From Gammaproteobacteria bacterium (GTDB lineage: Bacteria; Pseudomonadota; Gammaproteobacteria; Burkholderiales; Gallionellaceae), in the NCBI GenBank assembly GCA_018814405.1, contig JAHIZO010000004.1, positions 186,001 to 250,000 of the forward strand: a DNA stretch of 64,000 nucleotides, read 5' to 3'. The notes beneath the pieces were generated by a model. That model did no database searches. It was not told the origin of the DNA and worked only from the letters and a program-made list of their open reading frames with translations. Positions within the stretch are counted from its first letter, which is position 1. Each line of letters starts with the position of its first letter. This document shows positions 45,481 to 57,000 of this stretch, one piece after another. The position numbers were made by a program, and so were the translations under genes.

Positions 45481-46161
45481 ATGTCTGAATTTCACGCTCT
45501 AGTTCCCGCCGCCGGCTTCGGTGCCCGTATGGGCCACGAACTGCCAAAGCAATATCTCGACCTGGCTGGTCGCCCCATGATCTGGCACGCGCTCACGACT
45601 TTGTGTTCCAGTCCGCAGATCAAAACGGTGTTCGTGGTGCTGGCCCCCGATGATGAATATTTCGCCCGTTACGACTGGTCGCATTGCGCAGGAAAACTGG
45701 AGCCGCTGTATTGCGGTGGTGCGACGCGTGCCGAGAGCGTCTCCAATGGCTTCCTCGCATCCGAGTTGGAGCCGGATGATTGGGTGCTGGTGCATGATGC
45801 GGCGCGCCCCTGTTTGAGCACGCATCTGCTGACACGCATGATCGCGGAACTGCGTGACGATGCGGTGGGGGGCATCCTCGCTGTGCCGGTGGCGGATACA
45901 CTCAAGCGTAGTGATGCGCAGCAGCGTATCGCCCATACTGAACCGCGCGAAGGCCTGTGGCAGGCACAGACACCACAGATGTTCCGCGCCGGACTGCTGG
46001 CCGAAGCCTTGGCACGTTGCGCGACTGTGACTGACGAGGCCTCGGCTATCGAGGCGATGGGGTTTCAGCCGAAACTGGTGGCGAGTGACAGCAGCAACTT
46101 CAAGGTGACCTATCCGCAGGACATCGAACTGGCGGAACTGCTGCTACAAAAAAGGAAATAA
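45481..46161 (+). CDS. ispD: IspD, 2-C-methyl-D-erythritol 4-phosphate cytidylyltransferase
   Basis: 226 residues. The CTP-binding loop [11 protein letters not shown], the substrate Lys in PKQYLDLAG, the VHDAARPC segment and the C-terminal [11 protein letters not shown] are all clear. The enzyme is the third step of the MEP pathway to isoprenoids. ispF follows after 2 bases, as in many proteobacteria. Confidence 0.96.
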   Translation: MSEFHALVPAAGFGARMGHELPKQYLDLAGRPMIWHALTTLCSSPQIKTVFVVLAPDDEYFARYDWSHCAGKLEPLYCGGATRAESVSNGFLASELEPDDWVLVHDAARPCLSTHLLTRMIAELRDDAVGGILAVPVADTLKRSDAQQRIAHTEPREGLWQAQTPQMFRAGLLAEALARCATVTDEASAIEAMGFQPKLVASDSSNFKVTYPQDIELAELLLQKRK

Positions 46162-46163
46162 TT

Positions 46164-46637
46164 ATGCGTATTGGACAAGGATTCGACGTCCATCAACTGG
46201 TCGCGGACCGCAAGCTCATCATCGGCGGGGTGGACATTCCTTATGAGAAGGGGCTGCTCGGACATTCGGATGCAGATGTGTTGCTGCATGCCATCTGTGA
46301 TGCGCTGCTGGGCGCGGCGGCGCTGGGTGACATCGGCAGGCACTTTTCTGATGCCGACGCCAAGTTCAAGAACATCGACAGTCGCATCCTGCTGCGCGAG
46401 ACGCTGCATCTGGTACGTGAAGCAGGTTACCGCGTGGCTAATGTGGATGCCACCATCATCGCGCAAGCGCCCAAGATGGCGCCGCATATTCATACTATGG
46501 TCGAAAACATCGCTGCCGATCTGCGCTTGGAAAAGAGCGCCGTCAATGTGAAGGCCACCACCACCGAAAAGCTGGGTTACACCGGACGTGGCGAAGGTAT
46601 CGCGGCACAAGCCGTCGTATTGTTGCTCGCCGAATGA
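46164..46637 (+). CDS. ispF: IspF, 2-C-methyl-D-erythritol 2,4-cyclodiphosphate synthase
   Basis: 157 residues. Metal ligands are recognisable in [11 protein letters not shown] and [29 protein letters not shown], and the hydrophobic substrate pocket ends with [18 protein letters not shown]. The enzyme releases CMP to form the cyclic diphosphate. A GGAAATAATT precedes the ATG. The last 4 bases overlap tsaB. Confidence 0.96.
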   Translation: MRIGQGFDVHQLVADRKLIIGGVDIPYEKGLLGHSDADVLLHAICDALLGAAALGDIGRHFSDADAKFKNIDSRILLRETLHLVREAGYRVANVDATIIAQAPKMAPHIHTMVENIAADLRLEKSAVNVKATTTEKLGYTGRGEGIAAQAVVLLLAE

Positions 46638-47347
46638 AGCTGCTCGCAATAGAAACTTCCACCGAATATTGCTCCGTTGCCCTGTGGCAGGACGGTGTGG
46701 TCAGTGCGCGCAGTGAGAGGGTGGGGCAGAAACATTCCGAAGTGCTGATGGCGATGGTGGATGCTGTGCTGAAAGACGCGGGATGCAAGATCAAGGAAGT
46801 GGATGGCATCGCTTTCGGTAAAGGGCCAGGTTCGTTCACCGGTGTGCGCATCGCCTGCGGCGTGGCTCAAGGTTTGGCGTTCGGTGTCGATGTGAATGTG
46901 GTGGGCGTGTGCACCTTGCAGGCGCTGGCCGAGGCAGCTGGCAAGGATAAAGTCATCGCCGCGCTGGATGCGCGCATGGGCGAGCTGTATCTGGCGGCGT
47001 ATCAGAAGCAGGGCGATGTCTGGCAGACAGTCGTGGCGCCGTGCCTGTGCAAGGCCGAAGAGGCACCGATCATCGATGGGGAAGGCTGGTTCGGTTGCGG
47101 GAGCGGTTTTGCGGTGAGCGAAATGTTGCAGCAGCGCTATGCCGCGCACATGGATGGTGTGGATGCGCAAGCCGTACCGCTGGCAGAGGCGGTAGTAAAA
47201 CTGGCAGCCGTTGAATTTAAAAAGGGGAACGCGGTGGATGCCGCGCTGGCTTTGCCGCTCTATTTGCGTGACAAGGTCGCATTGACCACACGCGAACGGG
47301 AGGACGAGCGTTCCACTTCGACAAGCTCAGTGCGAACGGTTGTTTGA
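46634..47347 (+). CDS. tsaB: TsaB, t6A-modification complex subunit
   Basis: 237 residues. The N-terminal [14 protein letters not shown] and the [17 protein letters not shown] helix are typical of TsaB, the dimerisation partner of TsaD in making N6-threonylcarbamoyladenosine. The sequence [12 protein letters not shown] gives the nucleotide-like site. The last 15 or so residues come from a REP-like palindrome and are unlike other TsaB C-termini, so the gene seems extended by the element. The stop lies 2 bases before the rimI ATG. Confidence 0.93.
   Translation: MKLLAIETSTEYCSVALWQDGVVSARSERVGQKHSEVLMAMVDAVLKDAGCKIKEVDGIAFGKGPGSFTGVRIACGVAQGLAFGVDVNVVGVCTLQALAEAAGKDKVIAALDARMGELYLAAYQKQGDVWQTVVAPCLCKAEEAPIIDGEGWFGCGSGFAVSEMLQQRYAAHMDGVDAQAVPLAEAVVKLAAVEFKKGNAVDAALALPLYLRDKVALTTREREDERSTSTSSVRTVV
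47309..47338. repeat. REP-like palindrome in the 3' end of tsaB
   Basis: The sequence CGTTC-CACT-tcgacaagctc-AGTG-C-GAACG folds into a short hairpin. It matches the widely distributed REP-type element whose core is TTCGACAAGCTCAG and that reads as FALSLSK on the opposite strand. It lies inside the tsaB coding region, just before rimI, rather than in an intergenic gap. Confidence 0.75.
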
Positions 47348-47349
47348 AA

Positions 47350-47790
47350 ATGATCCTGCGCGATATGACAGAGGCTGATCTGGATGCTGTGTTGGCCATC
47401 GAGCGTGCAGTGCATGAGCATCCTTGGACGCCGGGTAATTTCAGCGACGCATTGCGCAGCAAATATCAGTGCAAGGTATATGAATCAGAAACACAGGAAG
47501 TGATCGGTTACGCGGTGATGATGCTGGCGGTAGATGAAGCAGAGTTGCTGGATATCGCCATCGCTTCTTTGCAACAACGCAAAGGGCAGGGCAAGAGGTT
47601 GTTGAATGAGATGCTGGCACTGGCCAGAAAAAAAGAGATGCGACGCATGGTGTTGGAAGTGCGCGCGTCGAACCGGTCCGCTATCGCCCTGTACCGCAGT
47701 GCGGGCTTTAGTGACATCGGACTACGCCGCGATTACTATCAAAAGAATGGTGGTCGTGAAGATGCGATATTGATGGGGAGAGGGTTGTGA
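47350..47790 (+). CDS. rimI: RimI, ribosomal protein N-acetyltransferase
   Basis: 146 residues from the ATG at 47350. The GNAT fold shows [33 protein letters not shown], the acetyl-CoA loop [15 protein letters not shown] and the [13 protein letters not shown] segment. RimI acetylates the N-terminus of ribosomal protein S18. It commonly follows tsaB. The last 4 bases overlap the start of udg (GTGA). Confidence 0.94.
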   Translation: MILRDMTEADLDAVLAIERAVHEHPWTPGNFSDALRSKYQCKVYESETQEVIGYAVMMLAVDEAELLDIAIASLQQRKGQGKRLLNEMLALARKKEMRRMVLEVRASNRSAIALYRSAGFSDIGLRRDYYQKNGGREDAILMGRGL

Positions 47791-48545
47791 ACGTTCGGGA
47801 TGAGCAGGTACTGCGTGAGCTGAACCTGTATCCGCTTTGGGTACGGCGCGGTGTGCCCGCGCAGGAAGAGCTCGTCCCCGCTCCCGTCGCGTCCCAAGCA
47901 CCTGCAGTGCGCCCGGAAGTGCAAGCCGCAGCGCCTGTCGCAAAAGCCCCCTTGCTTGCAGATGTCCCCGAGGTCGCATCGATCCCGGGAGTCGCATCGC
48001 TGGACTGGCCGGCCCTGAAAGAAAAAGTGCGCGCTTGTGAGGCCTGCAAGCTGCGCGCCGGTTGTACACAAACGGTTTTCGGCGTCGGCGACGAGCAGGC
48101 CGACTGGCTGTTTGTCGGCGAAGGGCCGGGCACAGAAGAAGACGCACAGGGCGAGCCGTTCGTGGGGCAGGCGGGCAAGCTGCTCGACAATATGCTGTTC
48201 TCCATCGGACTTAAGCGCGGTGACAACGTGTACATCGCCAACGTCGTCAAATGCCAGCCGCCGAACGACCGCAATCCCGCAGCGGACGAGATCGCCACCT
48301 GCATGCCTTACCTGCAACAGCAGATCGCATTGATCAAGCCCAAGCTCATCATCGCGCTGGGCAAGACGGCGGCCACTGCACTGCTGGGGCGCGATGCCCC
48401 GCTGGGTTCACTGCGTGGCACGCCCCATGATTATCACGGCACACCATTGCTGATCACCTATCACCCTGCCTACCTGTTACGCAGTCCCGGAGAAAAGTCC
48501 AAGGCCTGGCAGGATCTGAAATCCGCAGTTTCACTGATGCATTAA
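47787..48545 (+). CDS. Uracil-DNA glycosylase, family 4 (Fe-S type)
   Basis: 252 residues from a GTG at 47787. Four cysteines fit the [4Fe-4S] site of family 4 enzymes: Cys84-x2-Cys87 and Cys158-x15-Cys174. The catalytic loops [17 protein letters not shown] and YHPAYLLR are present. A 60-residue Ala/Pro-rich N-terminal extension precedes the catalytic part. It removes uracil from DNA and follows rimI as in many betaproteobacteria. Confidence 0.93.
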   Translation: MNVRDEQVLRELNLYPLWVRRGVPAQEELVPAPVASQAPAVRPEVQAAAPVAKAPLLADVPEVASIPGVASLDWPALKEKVRACEACKLRAGCTQTVFGVGDEQADWLFVGEGPGTEEDAQGEPFVGQAGKLLDNMLFSIGLKRGDNVYIANVVKCQPPNDRNPAADEIATCMPYLQQQIALIKPKLIIALGKTAATALLGRDAPLGSLRGTPHDYHGTPLLITYHPAYLLRSPGEKSKAWQDLKSAVSLMH

Positions 48546-48552
48546 GCGCCAT

Positions 48553-51500
48553 ATGAAGCTCGCCGACATCAGCCTCTCGACCCGTATCACTGTGCTGGGC
48601 TTGCTGTTGGTGGTGGCGGGTGGGGCTTTGTGGGCATCGAGTGAGAACCAGCGAATCAAGAACGAGTTTCTGGCGGAACGCGAGTCCACACTGGACGGCG
48701 CATTGCATGTCGAGCGAGAGCGCCTGCTGTTGCAGATGGATACCTTGCGACGCGATGCACTGTTCTTGTCTAACACCCCGCCCATCAGCGGTATTCAGCG
48801 TGCGATCCGCAACGGTGGTATCGATCCGCGCGAAAGGAACTCACGTCAAGTATGGGAACGCCGCTTGCAGGAGATTTTCCAGGCCTATCTGACGGCGCAT
48901 CCTGAATATATCCAGGCAAGTTACATCGGTCTGGCCGATGGCGGGCGCGAACTGGTGCGCGTCAATCGGATTCAAGACAGACTGGCCGTCGTGCCGAGCA
49001 GTGCCTTGCAGCGCAAGGGGGATATGGACTATTTAAAGGCAGGCAAGACGCTGTCTGCGGGGGATGTTCTGCTGTCCGACTTCACCTTCAACCAAGAGAA
49101 TGGTCGTCTCGAGGTGTCGCATCGAGTGACTTTGCGTGCGCTCGTACCGGTGTTCGACGAACGCGGACAGCGCTTTGGCATGCTGGTGCTGAATATGGAC
49201 GCGAACCATCTTCTGGCACCTATGGTAGGGGGGGCTCCGAAAGGCGCCAGTATTTACGTCTCAGACAGTCATGGACGCAAACTGCTTTCTCCCGATGGGC
49301 TGGGCGACTTTTCAACCGAGCCGGGTATTCTGCAGAACGATATTCGCAAGGACTTTCCCGTTCTGAAGGCGAAATTCGAACCGCATGCGGGTAGTTGCGC
49401 GCCGCTGAGACAGACCCCGGATGGTGCCGGAGGTTACCTAGCGGCGGAGCGTGTACATTTCGACCGGGCGCATCCTGAACGTTTCCTGCTATTGGTCTAT
49501 CACGTGCCGCAGCAGGTGCTTGATTTGGATATTGCGGGCATCCCCAGGTCCAGTTTGGTTGTTGCCTTGCTGCTGACGATGTTCGCCGCGATGGCGTTCA
49601 TGCTGGCGCTGCGTTTCATCCTGCGTCCGCTCAGCCGCATCACACAAGCGGCAAGCGAGATCGCGGAACGCAAGCACATCCCGCATCTGCGCGAAGAGTA
49701 CGGTGGTGATGTCGGCCATCTGGTGCGCGCCCTGAACAGCATGATGGATACCTTGTCCGGGCATGACGTGATCGAGCGTGAGAACGCCTTCCGCAAGGAG
49801 ATGGTCGAATCTCTGCCCGGTGCGTTCTACATGATCGGGGCGAATGGGCGGTTCCTGATGGTGAATCGTAATTTTGAGACGGTGTTGGGTTTGCCAGAAG
49901 GGGTGCTGACCGGCACTGATCCGCTCGATCTGTTCGAGGGCGAGGATAAGGTGCGTATCGCCAGTCGTATCGGGGCGGTGTTCGAGCAGGGTGAAGCGAC
50001 GGCGGAAGCCGGTTTGTGCGCCACGGATGGCAGGCGCATCCCCTATCAATTCACAGGGCGGCGAATAATACTTAACGGGGAGCCGGTGTTGGTCGGACTT
50101 GGTCTCGATGTCAGTAGCCATCACGAACAGCTGCGTTTGATCGAGACCCAGCTGCACCGCAATCAGGCATTGATGCGTAACTCGATGGAAGGCATCCATG
50201 TGATGGACATCGATGGCAATGTGCTGGAGGTGAACGATGCATTCTGTCGCATGTTGGGATACACGCCCGAGGAGGCAATGAAACTCAATGTGCGCGACTG
50301 GGATGATCAATTCACGTCTGATGAGTTGGCGCAACGCTTTCAGGACTTGGTCGGGAAAAGTGCCACCTTTGAAACTATGCATCGGTGCAAGGATGGCAAG
50401 CTGATCCAGGTCGAAGTGTGCTCAACGGGTGTCGAGATCAACGGCAAGGTGTATTTGTATGCCGCCAGTCGCGACATCACCGAGCGTAAACGGGCCGAGT
50501 CTGTTCTGCAGCGCCATCATGTGGTGATCGAGACAGCGATGGACGGCTTCTGGTTGACCGATCTGCAGGGGAATCTGGAGGAGGTCAACGAGGCGTACGC
50601 GAGGCTATCCGGTTACACGGAACAGGAGCTGGTCGGCATGCACATCAGCCAGTTGGAGGCGGTCGAGAACCCGGATGACACGCGGCAACACATCGAAAAG
50701 ATCATGCGTGAGGGCTACGATCGTTTTGAGACAAAGCACCGACGCAAGGATGGTGTGGTGCTGGATATCGAAATTGCGGTCACGCTGATGCCACAGGAAC
50801 AAAAATTGTTCGTGTTCTGCCGCGACATCAGCGAAAGCAAGCAGCATGCTTTGCGACTGCAGCAACAACAGCAGATGCTGAACGAGGCACAGCGGCTGGG
50901 CAAGCTTGGTAGCTGGGAATTCGAGGTGCAGAGCGGGGTATTGATCTGGTCGGACGAGGCGTACCGTATCCTTGAGTTGGACAAGGCGGCAGTAACGCCC
51001 AGCTACGAGCTGTTCCTGAGCATCATTCATCCGCAGGATAGAGAAAAGTTGGATGAGGCCTATCAACGCTCTCTGCGGGAAGGCATTCCATACGATATCG
51101 AGCACCGGATACTATTCCCTGACGGTCGCCTCAAGTGGGTGCGGGAGCATTGCACCACTACCTATGACGAGACAGGCGAGCCGATGCGCTCGGTCGGTAT
51201 GATGCATGACATCACCGCGCGCAAGTTAGATGAGGAACAGTTGCGCGTGGCCGCGGCCACCTTCGAGACGCATGATGCGATCGTGATCACCGATGCGCAG
51301 TCCAACATCTTGCGTGTGAACAATGCATTTACACAGATAACCGGTTATCGCTCCTGGGAAGTGGTCGGGATGAATCCTCGCGTCATGAGTTCCGGCCGTC
51401 ACGACCAAGCCTTCTATCAGGAGATGTGGCAACAGTTGCTGGAGCATGGTACTTGGGCGGGCGAGATATGGGACAGGCGCAAGAACGGCGAGATCTATCC

Positions 51501-52920
51501 CAAGTGGATGACCATCACTGCCGTGAAGGACGAGGCCGGCAGCACGGTCAACTATGTCGCCATCTTCAGCGATATCACCGAGCGCAAGCGCAGCGAGGAC
51601 GAGATACGCGGGCTGGCGTTCTACGATGCGCTGACGCAGTTGCCCAACCGTCGTTTGTTCATGGACCGCCTGCACAATGCGCTGGCTGTCTCGGCGCGCA
51701 ATGCTGACTTCGGCGCATTGCTGTTCATCGATCTGGATCGTTTCAAGGTGCTGAACGATACGCTCGGTCATGATTATGGCGACCTGTTGCTGATCGAGGT
51801 GGCGGAACGTATCAAGCACTGCGTGCGCGAGATCGATACCGTGGCGAGACTGGGTGGAGACGAGTTCGTGGTGGTGCTGGAGGGGATAGGCGATCACCGT
51901 GAAGAGGCGTCGCACAAGGCCGGACTGGTGGCGGAAAAGATCAGGGAGTCGCTGGCACTTCCGTATCAGCTCAAGACGCATGAACATTACAGTTCACCCA
52001 GTATCGGCGTGGAGTTATTCCACAACGGGGCGGAGACGTCGGATGATCTGATCAAACATGCGGATGTGGCGATGTACCAGGCCAAGCATGCAGGCCGCAA
52101 CACCGTGCGTTTCTATGACCCCAGCCTGCAGCATGATCTGGATACACGCGCCATGCTGGAGAACGATCTGCGTCGTGCCATCGAGAACGATGAGTTGTCA
52201 TTGCATTACCAAGTGCAGGTGGACAACGAGCGCCGCTTGGTCGGCGTCGAGGCGCTGTTGCGCTGGCAGCATCCGACACGCGGCATGATCCCGCCGGTCA
52301 AATTCATCCCGGTGGCCGAAGAGAGCATGCTGATCATCGAGCTGGGCGATTGGGTGTTGCACCATGCTTGCGGTCAGTTGGCGCTGTGGTCGGCTGATCC
52401 GCTCAAGTCCGGCCTGACGATGGCGGTCAATGTCAGTGCCCATCAGTTCGCCATGCATGATTTCGTGGAGCATCTGTCATCCGTCCTGCAGCGGCATGGC
52501 ATCGAACCGAGCAAGCTGAAGCTGGAGCTGACCGAAGGCGTGGTGTTGAACGACATCACCGATGTGGTCGAGAAGATGCGCAAGTTGAAGGTGCTTGGCG
52601 TGCAGCTGTCGCTGGACGATTTCGGCACCGGCTATTCCTCGCTTGCCTATCTGAAGAAACTGCCGCTGGACCAGCTCAAGATCGACCAGAGTTTCGTGCG
52701 GGACATCACGGTCGATCCCGGTGATGCGGGTATGGTGCAGAGCATCATCGATATGGCGAAGAACTTCAGGCACGATGTTATAGCCGAGGGCGTGGAGACC
52801 GAAGCCCAGTTGAGCTTCCTCAAGCACCATGCCTGCATGGCCTATCAGGGGTATTTCTTTAGCAAGCCTGTCCCGCTGGATGAATTGGAGCGTCTGATCG
52901 CCGATTGGAAATCGGATTGA
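48553..52920 (+). CDS. Giant membrane receptor GGDEF-EAL protein with Cache-like sensor, HAMP and five PAS domains
   Basis: 1455 residues. A helix at about 11-30 and another at 335-357 flank a 300-residue periplasmic sensor of dCache type. HAMP (about 358-410) and five PAS domains follow (roughly 415-530, 535-650, 655-775, 785-900 and 900-1015). GGDEF has LGGDEFVVVL near 1099 with inhibitory REID before it. EAL starts near 1195 with VEALLRWQHP at 1232, NVSAHQF, DDFGTGYSSL, KIDQSF and AEGVET. Both enzyme activities look intact. It begins 7 bases after udg, so it may be driven by the ispD-to-udg operon promoter, without a visible ribosome-binding site. Confidence 0.93.
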   Translation: MKLADISLSTRITVLGLLLVVAGGALWASSENQRIKNEFLAERESTLDGALHVERERLLLQMDTLRRDALFLSNTPPISGIQRAIRNGGIDPRERNSRQVWERRLQEIFQAYLTAHPEYIQASYIGLADGGRELVRVNRIQDRLAVVPSSALQRKGDMDYLKAGKTLSAGDVLLSDFTFNQENGRLEVSHRVTLRALVPVFDERGQRFGMLVLNMDANHLLAPMVGGAPKGASIYVSDSHGRKLLSPDGLGDFSTEPGILQNDIRKDFPVLKAKFEPHAGSCAPLRQTPDGAGGYLAAERVHFDRAHPERFLLLVYHVPQQVLDLDIAGIPRSSLVVALLLTMFAAMAFMLALRFILRPLSRITQAASEIAERKHIPHLREEYGGDVGHLVRALNSMMDTLSGHDVIERENAFRKEMVESLPGAFYMIGANGRFLMVNRNFETVLGLPEGVLTGTDPLDLFEGEDKVRIASRIGAVFEQGEATAEAGLCATDGRRIPYQFTGRRIILNGEPVLVGLGLDVSSHHEQLRLIETQLHRNQALMRNSMEGIHVMDIDGNVLEVNDAFCRMLGYTPEEAMKLNVRDWDDQFTSDELAQRFQDLVGKSATFETMHRCKDGKLIQVEVCSTGVEINGKVYLYAASRDITERKRAESVLQRHHVVIETAMDGFWLTDLQGNLEEVNEAYARLSGYTEQELVGMHISQLEAVENPDDTRQHIEKIMREGYDRFETKHRRKDGVVLDIEIAVTLMPQEQKLFVFCRDISESKQHALRLQQQQQMLNEAQRLGKLGSWEFEVQSGVLIWSDEAYRILELDKAAVTPSYELFLSIIHPQDREKLDEAYQRSLREGIPYDIEHRILFPDGRLKWVREHCTTTYDETGEPMRSVGMMHDITARKLDEEQLRVAAATFETHDAIVITDAQSNILRVNNAFTQITGYRSWEVVGMNPRVMSSGRHDQAFYQEMWQQLLEHGTWAGEIWDRRKNGEIYPKWMTITAVKDEAGSTVNYVAIFSDITERKRSEDEIRGLAFYDALTQLPNRRLFMDRLHNALAVSARNADFGALLFIDLDRFKVLNDTLGHDYGDLLLIEVAERIKHCVREIDTVARLGGDEFVVVLEGIGDHREEASHKAGLVAEKIRESLALPYQLKTHEHYSSPSIGVELFHNGAETSDDLIKHADVAMYQAKHAGRNTVRFYDPSLQHDLDTRAMLENDLRRAIENDELSLHYQVQVDNERRLVGVEALLRWQHPTRGMIPPVKFIPVAEESMLIIELGDWVLHHACGQLALWSADPLKSGLTMAVNVSAHQFAMHDFVEHLSSVLQRHGIEPSKLKLELTEGVVLNDITDVVEKMRKLKVLGVQLSLDDFGTGYSSLAYLKKLPLDQLKIDQSFVRDITVDPGDAGMVQSIIDMAKNFRHDVIAEGVETEAQLSFLKHHACMAYQGYFFSKPVPLDELERLIADWKSD

Positions 52921-53022
52921 AGTGATTGTCCGTATAATCACCGTGTTCTGGATGATGTGATGTATTCGGCTTTATTGGCACAAGGCCGTCAGAGTCTTGG
53001 CCTATTTCTTGGAGGAGTACCT

Positions 53023-54006
53023 TTGAAGTCACTTCAAAAGCGGCTGTCGTGTTCGTGTATTTTTCTGCGTGCCTTGGTCTTGTTGCCACTGCTGACCGCG
53101 TGCGATAACCCGCATGAGCAGCCATTGGGTATTGCCAGCAGTCCGTGGCCGGGCTATGAGCCGCTCTATCTGGCGAAAGAGATCGGCTACCTGCCGCAAG
53201 AAAAAGCCAAACTGTTCGAGTTGCCATCGTCCGATATCACGCTGGAAGCGTTTCGCAATCATTCTGCCGATATGGCAACGTTGACGCTGGATGAGGCGCT
53301 GGATCTGATGGATAGCGGTGTCAAGCTGCGCATCCTGATGGCACTAGATATTTCCAACGGCGCCGATGCCGTGATGGTCAAACCCCATATCAAGAAACTG
53401 TCCGACCTCAAGGGCAAGCGTATCGCCATCCTCAACATCCCGCTGGGCGTCTATATGTTGAGTCGTACGCTGGATGCAGCGGGACTGAGCAGAGAGGATG
53501 TCACCGTCATTCCCAGCGCTGAGAGCAAGCATGAAGAGATGTACCGGCTGGGCAAGGCGGATGCTTTCATCACCTTCGACCCGTTCAAGACCGCGCTGGC
53601 GAAACAAGGGGCGCAGGTGCTGTTCGACAGCAGCATGATCCCGAACGAGATATTCGATCTGATGCTGGTGCGTGAGGAGGTGTTTCAAGCACGTCGGGAG
53701 GATGTATGTCATGTCGCCCGTCAATGGGGGCGCACCTTGGAATACATGCGCCAAGAACCGGATGCAGCAGCAGAGTCCATCGCCAAGCGATTGGGTGTGA
53801 CGCCGCAGGAATATCTTGCCATGGTGCAGGGCATCAAGACGCCGACCTTACAAGAGAATCTTGCACTGCTCGGCGGGAATGCGCCGGGGATACTGAATGC
53901 AGCCAAACGCCTCAATACTTTGATGAGGAACGAAGGCCAACTCGATCACGAAATCGATATAAATACTGCACTGGTCCCTGATCTGCACACCTGTGTGACT
54001 GACTAG
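53023..54006 (+). CDS. Orphan NMT1/THI5-type substrate-binding lipoprotein
   Basis: 327 residues from a TTG at 53023, preceded by GGAGGAG at a good distance. A lipobox LLTAC places lipidated Cys27 after the signal peptide. The mature chain resembles SsuA/TauA/THI5-like binding proteins (PLGIASSPWPGYEPLYLAKE, LEAFRNHSADMATLTLDEAL, GADAVMVK, KGKRIAILNIPLGVYMLSRTLDAAG). No permease or ATPase gene is near. It lies 11 bases upstream of a GGDEF-EAL receptor, so it probably presents a ligand to that receptor. A TATAAT at 52933-52938 could be its -10 box but lacks a good -35. Confidence 0.85.
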   Translation: MKSLQKRLSCSCIFLRALVLLPLLTACDNPHEQPLGIASSPWPGYEPLYLAKEIGYLPQEKAKLFELPSSDITLEAFRNHSADMATLTLDEALDLMDSGVKLRILMALDISNGADAVMVKPHIKKLSDLKGKRIAILNIPLGVYMLSRTLDAAGLSREDVTVIPSAESKHEEMYRLGKADAFITFDPFKTALAKQGAQVLFDSSMIPNEIFDLMLVREEVFQARREDVCHVARQWGRTLEYMRQEPDAAAESIAKRLGVTPQEYLAMVQGIKTPTLQENLALLGGNAPGILNAAKRLNTLMRNEGQLDHEIDINTALVPDLHTCVTD

Positions 54007-54017
54007 ACCGCAAGCCG

Positions 54018-57000
54018 ATGAAAAGCCGCCTCTCCTTCATTATTCCATTGATACTGATGACGATCTCCGTCATCAGTTCCTTGCTCATCTATCTGCAGGA
54101 AGACAGGGATAACCGGAGATCGATCGAAGCGCACATGATGCGCGAGATCGGTCTGCAGATGGGGCAGCTGCAGAATATCTTGTACAACCGTCTGACGGAA
54201 GGTGACGAGGCAGAGGCCTTGTTGAGTATCTCGCTGGTGGCCATGCGGCCGGGCATCAATACGCTGGTGCTGGCAGATGACCAGCACCGTGTGATGCTCG
54301 CGAACTCATTCAGGTGGAAGGGCGAGCCGGCGGCACTGCATACACTCTACTCCGAAACGAATGCCAAGCTGGTCAGTCAGGGCGACAAGAGCAGGCTGTC
54401 ATTCAATGCGCGCCAACCTTCATTGTTGCAAGGGTACTACCCCTTGGTCGTGGCCTACCGGCATGGCGGGCTGGATAAACAGATGGGGATTCTGTATGTC
54501 GAGGCGGACATCAGTGAGCAATTGCAGGCTGCGCGCCACTCAGCGCTGGAGCAGTCGCTTGTGTTCGGTCTGATCACGTTCCTGGCCGCGATATTCATCG
54601 CCTATATCCTGCATCGACTGGTCAGTAGGCGGGTGGGTGTCCTGTCTGCAACCGCAAGCCGTTTTGCGGCGGGTGATTTCGCTGCCCGAACGGGGCTGAA
54701 AGGGCGTGATGAGCTTTCCGAGCTTGGCAAGAGTTTCGACAATATGGCGCAGCGCGTGGGTGAGACCATCGCGCTGCGCGACCGGGCCATGCAGGAACAG
54801 AAACGTATTCTGGAAACGACGGCTGATGGCTATTGGCAGACTGACCTCAGGGGATGTCTGCTGGATGTGAACGGTGCGTATTGCCAGATGTCCGGTTACA
54901 GTCGCGAAGATCTGCTGGATATGTGCATCCCGCAACTTGAAGTGAATGAGGCGACACCCGACGCGGTGCGTATGCACATCGCTGACATCATCGCCAAGGG
55001 GGCCGACCGTTTTGAATCGGTACACCGTCGTAAGGACGGCACGCTGTTCGATGTGGAAGTATCGACCACCTATTGGCCAGATGCCGGGAGGTTCATCGTT
55101 TTCATCCGCGAGATTTCGGATCGTGTGCGAGCCAGAAAAGAACTGCAGTCCCGCAAGGAGGAGTATGACCGGTTGACGACGAACATCCCGATCGGTGTGT
55201 ATCTGTTGCATACCTCGCCGGACGGTGTGTTCGACTTCAAGTATGTGAGTCAGCGCTTCTGCAGAATGCTGGGGCAGAGCGCTGAAGAGATCTATGCGGA
55301 TTCCAGTGCCGCATTTAAAAGCATCCATCCTGATGATCTGGACCGTTTCGTAAAAGAGAATCAAGCGGCTGTCAAATCACTAAAACCCTTCAATAGCGAG
55401 GTGCGTGTGCAGCTCGACGGAGAGGAGCGTTGGCTCCGCAGCGAATCAAGACCCGAGGCGGGTGAGAACGGGGAATGTACTTGGGATGGTGTCATGATCG
55501 ACATCACCGAGCGTGTGACGAGCCAATCTGAACTGCAGCGGGAACAGGAGCGCTTGGACGAAGCGCAGAAGGTCGGCCATTTTGGCAGTTGGGAGCTGGA
55601 TCTGATCAGCGGGAGACTGACCTGGTCGGATCAGATATTCACATTATTCGAGATAGACCAGTCACGATTCGGTGCATCGTATGAAGCTTTCCTTGACGGG
55701 ATACATCCTGACGACAGGGAGAAGGTGAACAATGCCTATTCGGCTTCTCTGATAGACAAGAAGCCGTATCAGATCACGCACCGTCTGCTGATGGCTGACG
55801 GTCGAATCAAGTGGGTGGAAGAGCGTTGTTCATCGACGTTCGACGATGCCGGTAAGCCGACCAGATCCATCGGTACGGTGCAGGACGTGACCGAACGCGA
55901 GATATTGGCCGAGGAGGGGCGTATCGCATCGGTGGCGTTCGAGACGCAGGAGGCTCTCATCGTCACCGACCGGCACGCGAACATCATCAAGGTGAACAGG
56001 GCCTTCGAGGAGACCACCGGCTATTCGCAGGAAGAAGCGCTTGGCAAGAATCCGCGCATCCTGGCTTCGGGCAGGCACGACAAGGCGTTCTATCAGGAGA
56101 TGTGGGCGTCCGTCCTCAACGATGGACGCTGGTCGGGTGAGGTGTGGGACAGGCGCAAGGGCGGCGAAATCTATCCCAAGTGGCTGACCATCACCGCCGT
56201 AAAACATCTGGATGAGATCACGCACTTCGTCGCGGTGTTCGTCGATATCACAGAGCGCAAGAAAGCCGAAGAGGAGATCAGGAACCTGGCTTTCTACGAC
56301 CCGCTTACTTCCTTGCCTAACCGGCGTTTGTTGCAAGACCACCTGCACCGTGCATTGAGTCAGAGTGCGCGCAACGACCAATATGGTGCGCTGATGTTCC
56401 TGGATCTGGATCACTTCAAGATTCTGAACGATACCAAAGGGCATGAGTACGGCGACAAACTGCTGGTGGAAGTCGCACGCCGCCTCTCTGGCTGTGTGCG
56501 GGATACCGACACGCTTTCGCGTTTTGGGGGTGACGAGTTCGTGGTGTTGCTGGAAGGCATGAACGTGTTCAAGGAAGAAGCCGTCGCGCAAGCGGGACGT
56601 ATCGCCGAGAAGATACGTGAGGCCTTGTCGCAGCCCTACCAGTTGGAGGGCGTGTTGCATCGCAGTACGCCCAGTATCGGCGTGGTGTTGTTCCGGGGCG
56701 GCGAGGTGAACAGTGAGGAATTGCTGAAGCGGGCCGATCTGGCCATGTATCAGTCGAAGGAAGCTGGGCGCAACAAGGTCACTTTCTTCGAGGCTTCCAT
56801 GCAAGCGGTGCTGGAATCGCGGACTTTGCTGGAGGGAGCGTTGAGGCAGGCGTTGCCCAAGGGCGAACTGGAGATGTATTACCAGTTGCAGACGGACGAG
56901 TCGAAAGCATTGCTCGGTGCCGAGGTGCTGTTGCGCTGGCGCAGCGCGGAACTGGGCATGGTGTCACCGGCCCAGTTCATCCCCATGGCCGAGCAGACCA

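Noticed and set aside
52925-52938. Strong sigma-70 promoter for the binding lipoprotein
   Set aside because: TATAAT is present at 52933, but no -35 match lies at 16-18 bases, so I mention it only as a possibility.
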